Shown: positions 7,945 to 16,114, numbered from the stretch's first letter. The stretch: DNA of 29,841 bases from UKL13-2 sp044346745 (GCA_044346745.1 JBIIYQ010000029.1:1-29841); one strand, 5' to 3'. The notes: generated by a model from the letters alone, not told the origin. Translations and numbers: made by a program.

Positions 7945-9144
7945 CTATTGTTGGGCGCGTTGCTGCAAGATCTCGACAGCGGGCAACGACTTCCCCTCGA
8001 GGAATTCCAAGAACGCCCCTCCTCCAGTTGAGATGTAACTCACTTTATCGGTGATGCCATACTTTGCAATTGCCGCAAGAGTATCGCCACCGCCGGCGAT
8101 GGAGAATGCGCTGGATGCGGCGATCGCTTCGGCTAGCGCCTTGGTGCCGCCACCGAATTGGTCAAACTCAAAGACACCGACCGGCCCATTCCAAACAATA
8201 GTGCCGGCTTGTTGCATGATTGTGGCAAGTGTGGCCGCAGTATCTGGCCCGATATCAAAAATCATGTCGTCGGCCGTGACGTCGCTAACGGACTTAGTCA
8301 CCGCTGGCTCGTTCGCCGAAAAGGCTTTGCCACAAACAACATCGGTTGGGATCGGCACCGACGCACCACGGGCGGCCATCATGTCGATGATTTCTTTTGC
8401 ATTGGCGACCAGATCTGGTTCAGCGAGCGACTTGCCAATCGGCAAGCCTTGCGCCAGCAAAAACGTATTGGCAATACCCCCGCCGATAACGAGTTGATCT
8501 ACCTTCTCGGCGAGCGACTTGAGAATGGTGAGCTTCGTCGAGACCTTAGACCCGGCGACGATGGCGACCATAGGCCGTTTCGGATTGGCTAACACAAGGC
8601 TTAGCGCATCGAGCTCTGCGGCAAGCAGCGGCCCGGCACACGCCAGCTTGGCATATTTAGCGATACCGTGTGTGGTCGCTTCCGCCCTGTGGGCTGTACC
8701 AAACGCGTCGTTGACGTAGACGTCACACAACGCCGCCATCTTCTGCGCAAGTTCGTCGTTGTTCTTTTTTTCGCCTTTGTTGCCGCGACAGTTTTCAAGC
8801 AGTACCACTTGCCCCGCTCCAACCTCAACGCCGTTTACCCAATCGGCTTTCAGCAACACCTCGCGGTTCAGAAGCGAGGCCAGACGTGTCGCAATCGGCG
8901 CCAGTGAATCCTCTGCTTTTAACTCGCCCTCGGCGGGTCGGCCCAGATGTGATGTGACCATAACAGCCGCACCCGCGGCCAACGCCATTTCGATGGCGGG
9001 AATCGACGCACGGATACGTGTGTCGTCGGTGATGGCGCCGGCGTTGTCTTGGGGGACATTCAAGTCAGCGCGGATAAACACCCTCTTTCCTTTGAGTTGG
9101 CCGCCATGGGCTAAATCGGTCAATCGAAGAAACGGAGCCATCAT
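7945..9144 (-). CDS. pgk: Phosphoglycerate kinase
   Basis: Phosphoglycerate kinase transfers phosphate from 1,3-bisphosphoglycerate to ADP. Family features visible are LKGKRVFIRADLNVPQD, VTSHLGRPAEGE, LLENCRGNKGE, the AFGTAHRAEAT segment, AIVAGSKVSTKLTIL, WNGPVGVFEFDQF and the C-terminal STGGGAFLEFLEGK. An in-frame ATG at 9189 would add 15 residues, but those lie in a partial duplicate of the gap 3' end and are not pgk-like. The start is therefore placed at the ATG pair 9144/9141, just before APFLRLTDL. A G-rich run (minus strand, 9156-9160) may be the ribosome site. Length is then about 399 residues, normal for the family. Confidence 0.93.
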   Translation of the reverse strand: MMAPFLRLTDLAHGGQLKGKRVFIRADLNVPQDNAGAITDDTRIRASIPAIEMALAAGAAVMVTSHLGRPAEGELKAEDSLAPIATRLASLLNREVLLKADWVNGVEVGAGQVVLLENCRGNKGEKKNNDELAQKMAALCDVYVNDAFGTAHRAEATTHGIAKYAKLACAGPLLAAELDALSLVLANPKRPMVAIVAGSKVSTKLTILKSLAEKVDQLVIGGGIANTFLLAQGLPIGKSLAEPDLVANAKEIIDMMAARGASVPIPTDVVCGKAFSANEPAVTKSVSDVTADDMIFDIGPDTAATLATIMQQAGTIVWNGPVGVFEFDQFGGGTKALAEAIAASSAFSIAGGGDTLAAIAKYGITDKVSYISTGGGAFLEFLEGKSLPAVEILQQRAQQ

Positions 9145-9159
9145 GTCGCAACTAGCCCC

Positions 9160-9205
9160 CATCAACGCGACGGTGGTCGTATCTAGCATTCGATTCGAAA
9201 AGCCC
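9160..9205 (-). repeat. Partial duplicate of the gap 3' end in the gap-pgk spacer
   Basis: This segment matches 9307-9349 inside gap. A 28-bp stretch (9178-9205) is identical to 9322-9349, and a further 14 bp (9160-9173) match 9307-9320 with a 3-bp insertion between them. The reading on the minus strand copies the end of GapA (residues NRMLDTAVALM become RMLDTTTVALM). The copy is offset by about 144 bp and includes the ATG that creates the false upstream start of pgk. Confidence 0.9.
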
Positions 9206-9288
9206 GCACATTGTGGCTCCGACCGCGCTGCCGCGCTTAACGTTCTCTACTCTCACGTTAGCCTTCGCCGCAACGAATGGTGCCCATT

Positions 9289-10308
9289 TCATGGTGACTT
9301 CGCAGACATCAACGCGACGGCCGTATCTAGCATTCGATTCGAAAAGCCCCATTCGTTGTCATACCAGCTGGACACCTTCACCAAGCTGCCCGAGACTTTG
9401 GTCAACGTTGAGTCAAAGGTGGAGGAGTGGCCGTCGTGGTTGAAGTCCACTGACACTAGCGGCGCGGTGTTATAGGCAAGAATGCCTTTCATACCGGGTG
9501 ACGCAGCGGCCTCTTTCATGATTGCATTCACTTCGTCTGCGGTCGTGTCGCGCTTGGCGACAAATGACAAATCGACCAACGATACGTTGATGGTCGGTAC
9601 ACGAATCGCATAACCGTCAAGCTTCCCGTTTAATTCAGGCAGCACCAGACCAACAGCAGCAGCCGCGCCGGTCTTGGTTGGGATCATCGACATCGTGGCC
9701 GAACGCGCGCGACGCAAATCTTCGTGCATCACGTCGGTCAATACTTGGTCATTGGTGTAAGCGTGCACGGTCGTCATGAGGCCCGTGACCACGCCAAGTT
9801 TGTCGTTCAAAGGCTTCACCAGCGGTGCCAAGCAGTTTGTTGTGCAAGACGCGTTAGAGATGACCGTCATCGCTGAAGTCAGCACATTGTGGTTCACACC
9901 ATAAACAACCGTGGCATCCACGTCTTTGCCACCCGGTGCGGAAATGATGACTTTCTTGGCGCCACCCTTCAGGTGCGCAGACGCCTTTTCTTTGCTGGTG
10001 AAGAAGCCGGTACATTCGAGGACCACATCAACACCCAGTTCGCCCCAAGGAATTTGCGCCGGGTCGCGTTGGGCAAACACCTTGATCTTGTCGCCGTTGA
10101 CCACCAGAAATTCACCCTCAACCGTGACGGTTCCGGGAAACTTGCCGTGCGCGGTGTCGTAACGCGTCAAGTGGGCGTTGGTCTCTACCGGCCCCAAGTC
10201 GTTGATCGCGACAATCTGGATGTCATGTTTCTTACCCGATTCATAGTGAGCGCGAAGGATGTTGCGGCCGATACGGCCGTAGCCGTTAATTGCGACTTTG
10301 ATCGTCAT
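9289..10308 (-). CDS. gap: Type I glyceraldehyde-3-phosphate dehydrogenase
   Basis: This 339-residue enzyme oxidises glyceraldehyde-3-phosphate with NAD and phosphate. The nucleotide-binding start KVAINGYGRIGRN and the NAD-favouring AINDLGP segment are present. The catalytic Cys155 lies in SNASCTTNC and the general base His182 in TTVHAYTNDQ. The C-terminal WYDNEWGFSNRML is conserved. It is the first gene of the minus-strand operon gap-pgk-pyk-GNAT-fba-purC, and its promoter must lie in the 124-bp gap shared with divergent rdgB. The last codons overlap the donor copy of a direct repeat found again in the gap-pgk spacer. Confidence 0.97.
   Translation of the reverse strand: MTIKVAINGYGRIGRNILRAHYESGKKHDIQIVAINDLGPVETNAHLTRYDTAHGKFPGTVTVEGEFLVVNGDKIKVFAQRDPAQIPWGELGVDVVLECTGFFTSKEKASAHLKGGAKKVIISAPGGKDVDATVVYGVNHNVLTSAMTVISNASCTTNCLAPLVKPLNDKLGVVTGLMTTVHAYTNDQVLTDVMHEDLRRARSATMSMIPTKTGAAAAVGLVLPELNGKLDGYAIRVPTINVSLVDLSFVAKRDTTADEVNAIMKEAAASPGMKGILAYNTAPLVSVDFNHDGHSSTFDSTLTKVSGSLVKVSSWYDNEWGFSNRMLDTAVALMSAKSP
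9307..9349 (-). repeat. Source copy of the direct repeat, within gap
   Basis: This part of the gap coding end encodes the residues after NEWG up to the last few codons. It is the intact parent of the spacer copy at 9160-9205, because here it encodes the conserved GapA C-terminus. The surrounding DNA differs between the copies, so the matched block is about 43-46 bp. Confidence 0.88.
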
Positions 10309-10420
10309 GGTGGCGGTTTCCGAGAGTCTTTGTGTTGTTGTTCAGTCCTAAGACCCATCATTTTAGCGTAAGCCACCGTGGTAGCGGGGCATGACATGCG
10401 GTTGGCGGATCACTTACACG

Positions 10421-10432
10421 TACAATTCTGAG
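10421..10432 (+). promoter_or_regulatory. Possible -10 box giving a leaderless rdgB transcript
   Basis: TACAAT at 10421-10426 ends 6 nt before the rdgB ATG at 10433, and no good Shine-Dalgarno lies between. If this hexamer is a -10 box, transcription would begin at or next to the ATG. No convincing -35 is seen at 17 bp, so the call is weak. Confidence 0.3.
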
Positions 10433-11056
10433 ATGAAAAAAATCGTCATTGCCTCGAACAACCCTGGAAAACTCCGCGAATTTGCGACGCTACTCGCACC
10501 CTTCTCCTTCGAAGCCATCCCACAAGCGGCGTTGGGCATTACCGAGGCCGAGGAGCCGTTCGCCACGTTTGTGGAAAACGCCCTTGCCAAGGCGCGCCAC
10601 GCTTCCCGCGCCGCGGGGTTACCAGCGCTGGCTGACGATTCCGGCATTTGTGTGCCGGCACTCGGCGGTGCGCCAGGTGTGTGGTCGGCACGCTACGCCA
10701 ACATCGCCAGCAACGGTGCAGCGGAACCAAAGAGTGATGCTCGCAACAACGAAAGGCTCATCCGAGAATTGGCTGGCAAAGACGACACACGAGCCTTCTA
10801 CTACTGCTCATTGGTATTGGTGATGCACGCAGACGACCCGCACCCGCTGATTGCTGATGGTGAATGCTGGGGGGAGATCGTCCAAACACCGCGCGGCTCC
10901 GGCGGGTTTGGGTACGACCCCCACTTCTTCCTCAGCCAATACGGCAAAACCGCCGCTGAACTGACTGATGAAGAGAAGAATCGCATCAGCCATCGCGGGC
11001 TCGCCATGCAGGAGCTTTCCGCCAAACTCAAGGCACAGCGGGCATTTCCAGACTAA
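10433..11056 (+). CDS. rdgB: XTP/dITP diphosphatase (RdgB/HAM1 family)
   Basis: This 207-residue pyrophosphatase removes non-canonical purine nucleotides (dITP, XTP) from the pool and so prevents their incorporation in DNA. Hallmarks are KIVIASNNPGKLREF at the start, FVENALAKARHA, ALADDSGICVPALGGAPGVWSARYA (partly shown: ADDSGICV and PGVWSARYA), GEIVQTPRGSGGFGYDP and ISHRGLAM. An in-frame ATG at 10391 would add 14 residues with no family similarity, so 10433 is preferred. It is the first gene of a two-gene unit: hemW begins on the base after its stop codon. Confidence 0.95.
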   Translation: MKKIVIASNNPGKLREFATLLAPFSFEAIPQAALGITEAEEPFATFVENALAKARHASRAAGLPALADDSGICVPALGGAPGVWSARYANIASNGAAEPKSDARNNERLIRELAGKDDTRAFYYCSLVLVMHADDPHPLIADGECWGEIVQTPRGSGGFGYDPHFFLSQYGKTAAELTDEEKNRISHRGLAMQELSAKLKAQRAFPD

Positions 11057-12397
11057 ATGGCCTCAATTCGCCCGCCAATACTAGGGTTTGGGAAATCTGG
11101 CAGTACATCGTTGCTTGCCGCACTGCCGCCGCTCTCGCTCTACATCCATATTCCATGGTGCATCCGCAAGTGTCCGTACTGCGACTTCAACTCACACGAA
11201 GTTGGCACGTCATCCCAGCGGAGGCTGGGATCCAGCCCTGTCCATTTGCAACGATACGATGGACTGGGTCCCAGCGCAGTTACGTCAACGAGCTGGGACG
11301 ACGGCGGCAGTAAGCACGACTCGCCTCGTTCGATCAGTAGCGCTGCTGAGCGGCAGTACATCGACGCCCTGATCGCCGATCTTGATGTCACCCTGCCAAA
11401 GGTCTGGGGACGTCGTATTCACACCATCTTCTTTGGTGGCGGCACGCCCAGCCTCTTTTCAGCCGCGGGGATCGACACCATCCTGGCCGCGGTACGGGCG
11501 CGCCTGCCCGTCGAAGCGGGCGCCGAAATCACTCTCGAAGCCAACCCGGGAACGTTCGAAGCGGACAAATTCAAGGGTTATCGCGATGCCGGTGTGAATC
11601 GCCTCTCGATTGGCATTCAAAGTTTCAACGCCCGACATCTCACTGCACTCGGTCGTGTGCACAACGACAACGAGGCCAAACGCGCCATCGAAATCGCCCA
11701 GGCGAACTTCGACAACATCAACCTCGATATCATGTTTGCGCTGCCGTCACAAACACTTGATGAGTGCGAACAGGATATTGAGACAGCGCTCTCTTCCGGC
11801 ACCAATCATGTCTCGATCTACCATCTCACCCTTGAGCCAAACACACTCTTCCATCGCTTCCCGCCGGCACTGCCTGACGACGACGTCGCCGCCGACATGC
11901 AGGCGATGATCTTTGGCAGGCTCGCGGCAGCGGGATACCAGCACTACGAGACTTCTGCGTACGCCAAGCCCGGCAAACAATCCCGGCACAACCTCAACTA
12001 CTGGCGCTTTGGCGACTACATCGGCATCGGTGCCGGCGCACACGGCAAGATTTCTTTCCCGGATCGAATCACCCGCGAAGCACGGTACAAACAACCCAAC
12101 GCGTTTATGGAAAAGGCGATGCTTGGCAATGCCGTCCAAGACACATCAACCATTGGCCCCGCCGAACTGCCATTTGAGTTCATGCTCAATGCACTCCGTC
12201 TGACGGCAGGTTTCCCTGTCGCACTCTTTACCGAGCGCACCGTCTTGCCGATCAACACAATCTCCCGCGAACTCGATGCGGCTGAAGAGAAGGGATTGAT
12301 CACGCGCGACCATTTGCACATCACACCAACGGAGAAAGGTCGGTTGTTCTTAAACGATCTGTTGGAGATGTTTTTGCCTGCGGCGCGAGAGCGTTAA
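11057..12397 (+). CDS. hemW: Radical SAM heme chaperone HemW, with an in-frame palindromic insertion
   Basis: This 446-residue member of the HemN/HemW radical SAM family carries Cys35, Cys39 and Cys42 (CIRKCPYC) for the 4Fe-4S/SAM centre. GGGTPS follows at 127-132, then LEANPG, NRLSIGIQSF, LGRVHN and NLDIMFALPSQT, and a C-terminal HemN-C-like helical domain. CPYCDFNS is typical of HemW (formerly YggW), a heme-binding chaperone rather than the coproporphyrinogen oxidase HemN. The protein is longer than usual (about 380-410): residues about 51-82 are encoded by a palindromic element, so SHEV is separated from RQYIDALIADL by some 50 residues. The frame stays open, and this loop lies outside the core barrel motifs. 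Its ATG abuts the rdgB stop (TAAATG). Confidence 0.94.
   Translation: MASIRPPILGFGKSGSTSLLAALPPLSLYIHIPWCIRKCPYCDFNSHEVGTSSQRRLGSSPVHLQRYDGLGPSAVTSTSWDDGGSKHDSPRSISSAAERQYIDALIADLDVTLPKVWGRRIHTIFFGGGTPSLFSAAGIDTILAAVRARLPVEAGAEITLEANPGTFEADKFKGYRDAGVNRLSIGIQSFNARHLTALGRVHNDNEAKRAIEIAQANFDNINLDIMFALPSQTLDECEQDIETALSSGTNHVSIYHLTLEPNTLFHRFPPALPDDDVAADMQAMIFGRLAAAGYQHYETSAYAKPGKQSRHNLNYWRFGDYIGIGAGAHGKISFPDRITREARYKQPNAFMEKAMLGNAVQDTSTIGPAELPFEFMLNALRLTAGFPVALFTERTVLPINTISRELDAAEEKGLITRDHLHITPTEKGRLFLNDLLEMFLPAARER
11208..11303 (+). repeat. Nested palindromic element inserted in hemW
   Basis: The outer arms (11208-11219 and 11292-11303) match at 11 of 12 positions. The left half forms a hairpin, ATCCCAGC (11212-11219) with GCTGGGAT (11224-11231) and a 4-nt loop. 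The right half forms another, GTCCCAGC (11268-11275) with GCTGGGAC (11292-11299). The centre pairs GTCCAT (11240-11245) with ATGGAC (11259-11264). The span between outer arms is 96 bp, exactly 32 codons. The start resembles the GTCATCCCAGC/GCTGGGATCCAG ends of dispersed palindromic repeats seen in many proteobacteria (from memory). No second copy is present in this window. Confidence 0.8.
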
Positions 12398-12440
12398 TCG
12401 CTTTGCTACGCGGAGTGCGACCGCTGCAGCCGCAATGAAT

Positions 12441-12510
12441 GACCGCTTTTTTCCAGCGGGAACCGCCGTACCTGACCCGAAGCAGACATGGCGGTTGCCC
12501 GAAAGCTGTC
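12441..12510. repeat. Imperfect long palindrome downstream of hemW
   Basis: The core arms CGGGAACCGCC (12457-12467) and GGCGGTTGCCCG (12490-12501) pair with one extra base. Outer arms at 12441-12450 and 12501-12510 pair at 8 of 10 positions. The stretch 12398-12570 holds no gene, and this structure is its main content. It may be a dispersed intergenic repeat, or a shared transcript end for the convergent hemW and lipoprotein genes. A T-run lies inside the left arm, not after the stem, so it is not a classical terminator on the plus strand. Confidence 0.5.
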
Positions 12511-12570
12511 CTTCGTTTGGATGCGGAACAGTCTTTACTGGCTCAGATCAAATGATCTGTAGGCTGAAAA

Positions 12571-13101
12571 CTATTTGACTCCGACACCGGGTGTTGGTGG
12601 CGACTTGCGTTCGGCGAGCTCGGTGTAGCGATCGTACTGAGCCTGCGCGGTGGAAGCCAGCTCTTCGGTGGTCGTGGAACGCATTTTCTTTCTGAGCCAT
12701 GGGCAGTACGAGCTTGGCTCGAATTTCTTGATCGCTTCAAGAGTGAGATCTCCTGTTTCAGTAATGAAACTATTGAGATCGGCCGCTTCCTTGGGTGTTA
12801 TTTCGACCGGCATCTTTGCGAGAAGGGGCGCATAAGCAACTGCGAGTTTTCTCTTATAGGCCTCGTATTCGACTGCGAGCTCCGAGCTAGTTTTGGGGTC
12901 TAAAAACCTGCAATAACTGACCAATCTGTCAAATGTTTCAGTTTGCGCTCGCAGAAGCACATCGCGGGAGGCGCTCTGACGGGCTGGGGTGACTGAGCTC
13001 TGACCGGGAGTGGTGACTGACCTGCAAGACAAGAGCAGCGGGACCATAGACAACACTAGTGCTAGAAGTCCCGTGCCCGGCTTAGCCTTGATTGTATTCA
13101 T
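12571..13101 (-). CDS. Small predicted lipoprotein of unknown function
   Basis: I do not recognise this 176-residue protein. Its N-terminus (MNTIKAKPGTGLL, then a hydrophobic run ending in LLLSC) is a lipoprotein signal with a fitting lipobox, so the mature protein should be anchored at Cys26 or so. The mature part is mostly helical and charged, with Cys in YCRF and YCPW that could form a disulfide. It ends in a Pro-rich tail. An in-frame start at 13155 would add 18 residues before the signal, but 13101 is preferred because AAGGA (minus strand, 13108-13112) sits 6 nt upstream. It stands alone between convergent hemW and the signalling gene at 13340, and looks slightly more AT-rich than its neighbours. 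Confidence 0.7.
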   Translation of the reverse strand: MNTIKAKPGTGLLALVLSMVPLLLSCRSVTTPGQSSVTPARQSASRDVLLRAQTETFDRLVSYCRFLDPKTSSELAVEYEAYKRKLAVAYAPLLAKMPVEITPKEAADLNSFITETGDLTLEAIKKFEPSSYCPWLRKKMRSTTTEELASTAQAQYDRYTELAERKSPPTPGVGVK

Positions 13102-13339
13102 TTGTCGTCCTTCAGCATCATTAGCTTCCAATTGCGTCATCAAATTGATCCGCAAAGAACTCTAGGATCGGGAAACTCCGAGCGTCGGAGTCACATTGTT
13201 TTTCCTCGAATTCAATGGGTCAATGTATGAAATCAGACAGCACTCGCGTAGCGCCGCTATTGGCCGTAATGCCCCAAAAGCCCCGCCATCCTAACCGCAT
13301 AGCCGCGACAAGTCGATACTCACCGTCCCACTAAGCGCA
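13102..13339. other. Intergenic region between lipoprotein and GGDEF-EAL genes
   Basis: I see no gene in these 238 bp. They contain the upstream region of the lipoprotein gene (minus strand) and the short trailer of the GGDEF-EAL gene. The only clear structure is the perfect hairpin at 13175-13191. No promoter with two good boxes could be identified. Confidence 0.6.
13175..13191. promoter_or_regulatory. Perfect short inverted repeat
   Basis: ACTCCGA (13175-13181) and TCGGAGT (13185-13191) are perfect arms around a 3-nt loop. A T-rich stretch begins about 8 nt later on the plus strand, too far for a strong terminator. It may be an operator for the lipoprotein gene, whose start is 74 bp away on the minus strand. 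Confidence 0.35.
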
Positions 13340-16114
13340 TCATAAAAACTCAGCCTCAAACTCCTCAGGCGGCAACGGCTTGGAAAAATAATAGCCCTGA
13401 TACTCGTCACACTCCAAATCTCGCAACACGCGGTATTGTTCTTCACGCTCCACACCCTCGGCGACTACGTTGAGCTTCAGCGAGTGGGTCATAGCGATAA
13501 TCGCGCGGATGATCGCTTCGTCATTCGGGTCGGTCCCGATGTCGCGAACAAAACTAGAATCAACCTTGATTGAGTCGATGGGCAACTGGCGCAAGTACGA
13601 AAGTGACGACACACCAGTACCAAAGTTATCCACGGCGATGCCCACCCCCAATTCCCCAAGGCGCTGCAACACCGCTGCGGCCTCGTCGCTGTTCTTCAAC
13701 AACATACTCTCGGTCAGCTCAAGCTCAACGTCGTGGGGGTCCAACCCTGATTTATTGAGTGCGCCTTCGATGGCGGCCATCAAACGTTTGGGATCAAACA
13801 TCTGTGCGCCGGACAAATTCACCGCCACCGCAAGGCTGCGTTCTGATTTCTGTTGCCACTCCGCAACCTGTCGAAAGGCTTCTTCGAAAACCCACTCACC
13901 GATCGGCACGATCAGGCCGGAGTCTTCGGCCACACTCATAAAGTGCTCCGGCGCAACCAAGCCGAGTTGGGGATGATTCCATCGCAGCAAAGCTTCCACG
14001 CCGGTGACTTCACCCGTCGCAAACCCAACGCGCGGCTGATAGTGCAGCAGCAGTTCACCTTTTCGTTGTGCGAGGCGGAGCACATTCTCAATGGCGAGCC
14101 GCTCCTGCGCCTTTGCATTCATCTCCTCTGAGAAGAACTGATAGTTATTGCGCCCCTTGGCTTTGGCGTCGTACATCGCCACGTCCGCGTGTTTCATGAT
14201 CGTCTGCGCGTCGCCGCCATCGTCGGGAAACACCGCAATGCCGAGTGAGCATGATGTATTGAGTTGATGTTCGCCAGCCTGAATCGGCGCCGCGAGCGAT
14301 GAGATGATCTTCTCGGCGATGTTTTGCGCCTCCTGTCCATCGGTGGGCAGATTTTCAAGGATGATGGCGAATTCATCACCGCCCAAGCGCGCGACCGTAT
14401 CAGTCGCCCGTACACAAGCTGAAAGGCGCGAGGCGACGCGCTTCAGCAACTCATCTCCAACATCGTGCCCGAGGGAATCGTTGATGGTCTTGAAGCGATC
14501 TAAATCGATAAACATAAACGCAAGGCGCGTTCTTTTTCGCTCCGCGTTGGCCAATCCTATTGCAAGCCGGTCATTGAACAACATCCGATTTGGCAGGCCG
14601 GTGAGTGGGTCGCGGGTGGCGAGAAACTCTACTCGCTCTTCCGCTGCTTTGCGTGCCGTGATATTTGCGGTGGTGCCGGTCATCCGACGAACCCGGCCAT
14701 TCACGTCTCGTTCGGTTACCTTGCCAGAAGAACGCAGCCATATCCAGTCACCGGAGGCGTCGGGCACCCGATAGTCGCACGCAAATTCTTCACTGGTTCC
14801 GCGCAACGCGTTCGCCATCGCCGCTTCAAACCGTGGTTGGTCCTCGACGTGATTGAGGCGAACGACTTGGTCGCTGCGAAATATGGCACCAGCCGTCCCT
14901 TCGGTTGTAATGCCCAACATTTCCGCCCAGCCATCGCTGAAGAACACTTGATTGGTCGAAACATCCCAGTCCCACAATGCTAGGCTGGAACCTTCGAGCG
15001 CCAAATCCAGTCGCTCCTTGGCATCACGAATTTCGCCTTCCGCCCGCCGACGTTCACTGATGTCGCGACCGACGCCGATGCAGTAACGCTCACCACCAAT
15101 CTCCAAGCGCCGACCAGTCAACATATAGGGCGCTTCCCGGCCATCTGGAGTCATGAGATCGACTTCCATCGCCAGCTCTTCTCCACGATCTAGGATGCGG
15201 CGAATCGCGTCGGCGACGAGCGCGCGATCATGTTGTGCGATGAAATCGACGGCGCGCAATCCGCTGATATCCTCTTCCGCATGACCGGTGTGTTGGCGAA
15301 AATTCCCGTTCCAGCGCACCATCCGACCGTGTTGATCAAACATAAAAAACGCACCAGGCAGGCTTGCAATTACGGCCTCGGAAAATTCTTTTTCTTCACG
15401 CAACTGAATTTCGGTGGATTGCCGGTTCGCAATTTCATCCTCTAACAACTCTTCGAGTTGCACAAACTCGCGTCTCAAGTTGGTGACTCGTGCGTCGACC
15501 GGTGCGGCCCGGGATGTCGGCGAAGCCATAGGATGATCAAGTCCGTGGCGTTCCCGCCATTCGCGGCGGGCCTCCGCGCGTGCCTCCAAACGTGCCGTAA
15601 CGAGGTCGGACAGGTTGACCAACACTTCAAGGTCGAACGCTTTAACTTCACGGCTGTGTACATCAAATACCGCGAGTACGCCGATGGGGACCCGTTCGCG
15701 TGACAGTATTAAGACCCCGGCGTAGAAACAAATGTGTGGCGCGTTAGCGACCCACGCGTGATCTCGCGTGCGTTTATCGGAGAGTGTGTCGTTGATGATG
15801 CAATACCGAACGGGCGAACGCGCCTCCAAACTCGGGCCGTCAGCCTTCAAGGATCCGCCGGCATATGGAAGGAAGAATGAATCCGACCGCGCGAGACGTG
15901 TGCTGGGCAGCCCGACAGCGGACTTGAACCATTCACCATTTACGTCGGCTGCGTCGTCAAAAAAAGAGATGGCACCATACGCGCCGTTGAGGACGTCTAC
16001 AGCGCGACGGGCGATCTCGTCGAACAACGACTCGGGCGGTGTGGCAAGAATCTCATAACGCGCCAACGCGCGCCCTCTTGCCGCTATTGTCGACTTCTGT
16101 CCAGCCTCGACCAC
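13340..16114 (-). CDS. GAF-PAS-PAS-GGDEF-EAL cyclic-di-GMP signalling protein
   Basis: This 924-residue cytosolic sensor has a GAF-like domain (about 20-180), a coiled coil (210-245), two PAS domains (about 245-355 and 365-490), GGDEF (about 497-660) and EAL (about 675-920). The cyclase signature GGDEF is at 578-582, with a product-inhibition site RATD at 569-572. EAL has Glu707, Asn766, Glu802, Asp829, Lys850, Glu886 and Gln906, but the second Asp of DDFGTG is Asn830. Cyclase activity is therefore expected, while phosphodiesterase activity may be weakened. No membrane segment is seen. Its GTG start shares one base with the hemY stop (TAGTG), so it is probably translated by coupling as the last gene of the hem operon. 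The ligands of GAF and PAS are unknown. Confidence 0.93.
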   Translation of the reverse strand: MVEAGQKSTIAARGRALARYEILATPPESLFDEIARRAVDVLNGAYGAISFFDDAADVNGEWFKSAVGLPSTRLARSDSFFLPYAGGSLKADGPSLEARSPVRYCIINDTLSDKRTRDHAWVANAPHICFYAGVLILSRERVPIGVLAVFDVHSREVKAFDLEVLVNLSDLVTARLEARAEARREWRERHGLDHPMASPTSRAAPVDARVTNLRREFVQLEELLEDEIANRQSTEIQLREEKEFSEAVIASLPGAFFMFDQHGRMVRWNGNFRQHTGHAEEDISGLRAVDFIAQHDRALVADAIRRILDRGEELAMEVDLMTPDGREAPYMLTGRRLEIGGERYCIGVGRDISERRRAEGEIRDAKERLDLALEGSSLALWDWDVSTNQVFFSDGWAEMLGITTEGTAGAIFRSDQVVRLNHVEDQPRFEAAMANALRGTSEEFACDYRVPDASGDWIWLRSSGKVTERDVNGRVRRMTGTTANITARKAAEERVEFLATRDPLTGLPNRMLFNDRLAIGLANAERKRTRLAFMFIDLDRFKTINDSLGHDVGDELLKRVASRLSACVRATDTVARLGGDEFAIILENLPTDGQEAQNIAEKIISSLAAPIQAGEHQLNTSCSLGIAVFPDDGGDAQTIMKHADVAMYDAKAKGRNNYQFFSEEMNAKAQERLAIENVLRLAQRKGELLLHYQPRVGFATGEVTGVEALLRWNHPQLGLVAPEHFMSVAEDSGLIVPIGEWVFEEAFRQVAEWQQKSERSLAVAVNLSGAQMFDPKRLMAAIEGALNKSGLDPHDVELELTESMLLKNSDEAAAVLQRLGELGVGIAVDNFGTGVSSLSYLRQLPIDSIKVDSSFVRDIGTDPNDEAIIRAIIAMTHSLKLNVVAEGVEREEQYRVLRDLECDEYQGYYFSKPLPPEEFEAEFL

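Noticed and set aside
9145..9189. Upstream pgk start at 9189
   Set aside because: The extra 15 codons derive from a duplicate of the gap 3' end and do not resemble any phosphoglycerate kinase N-terminus.
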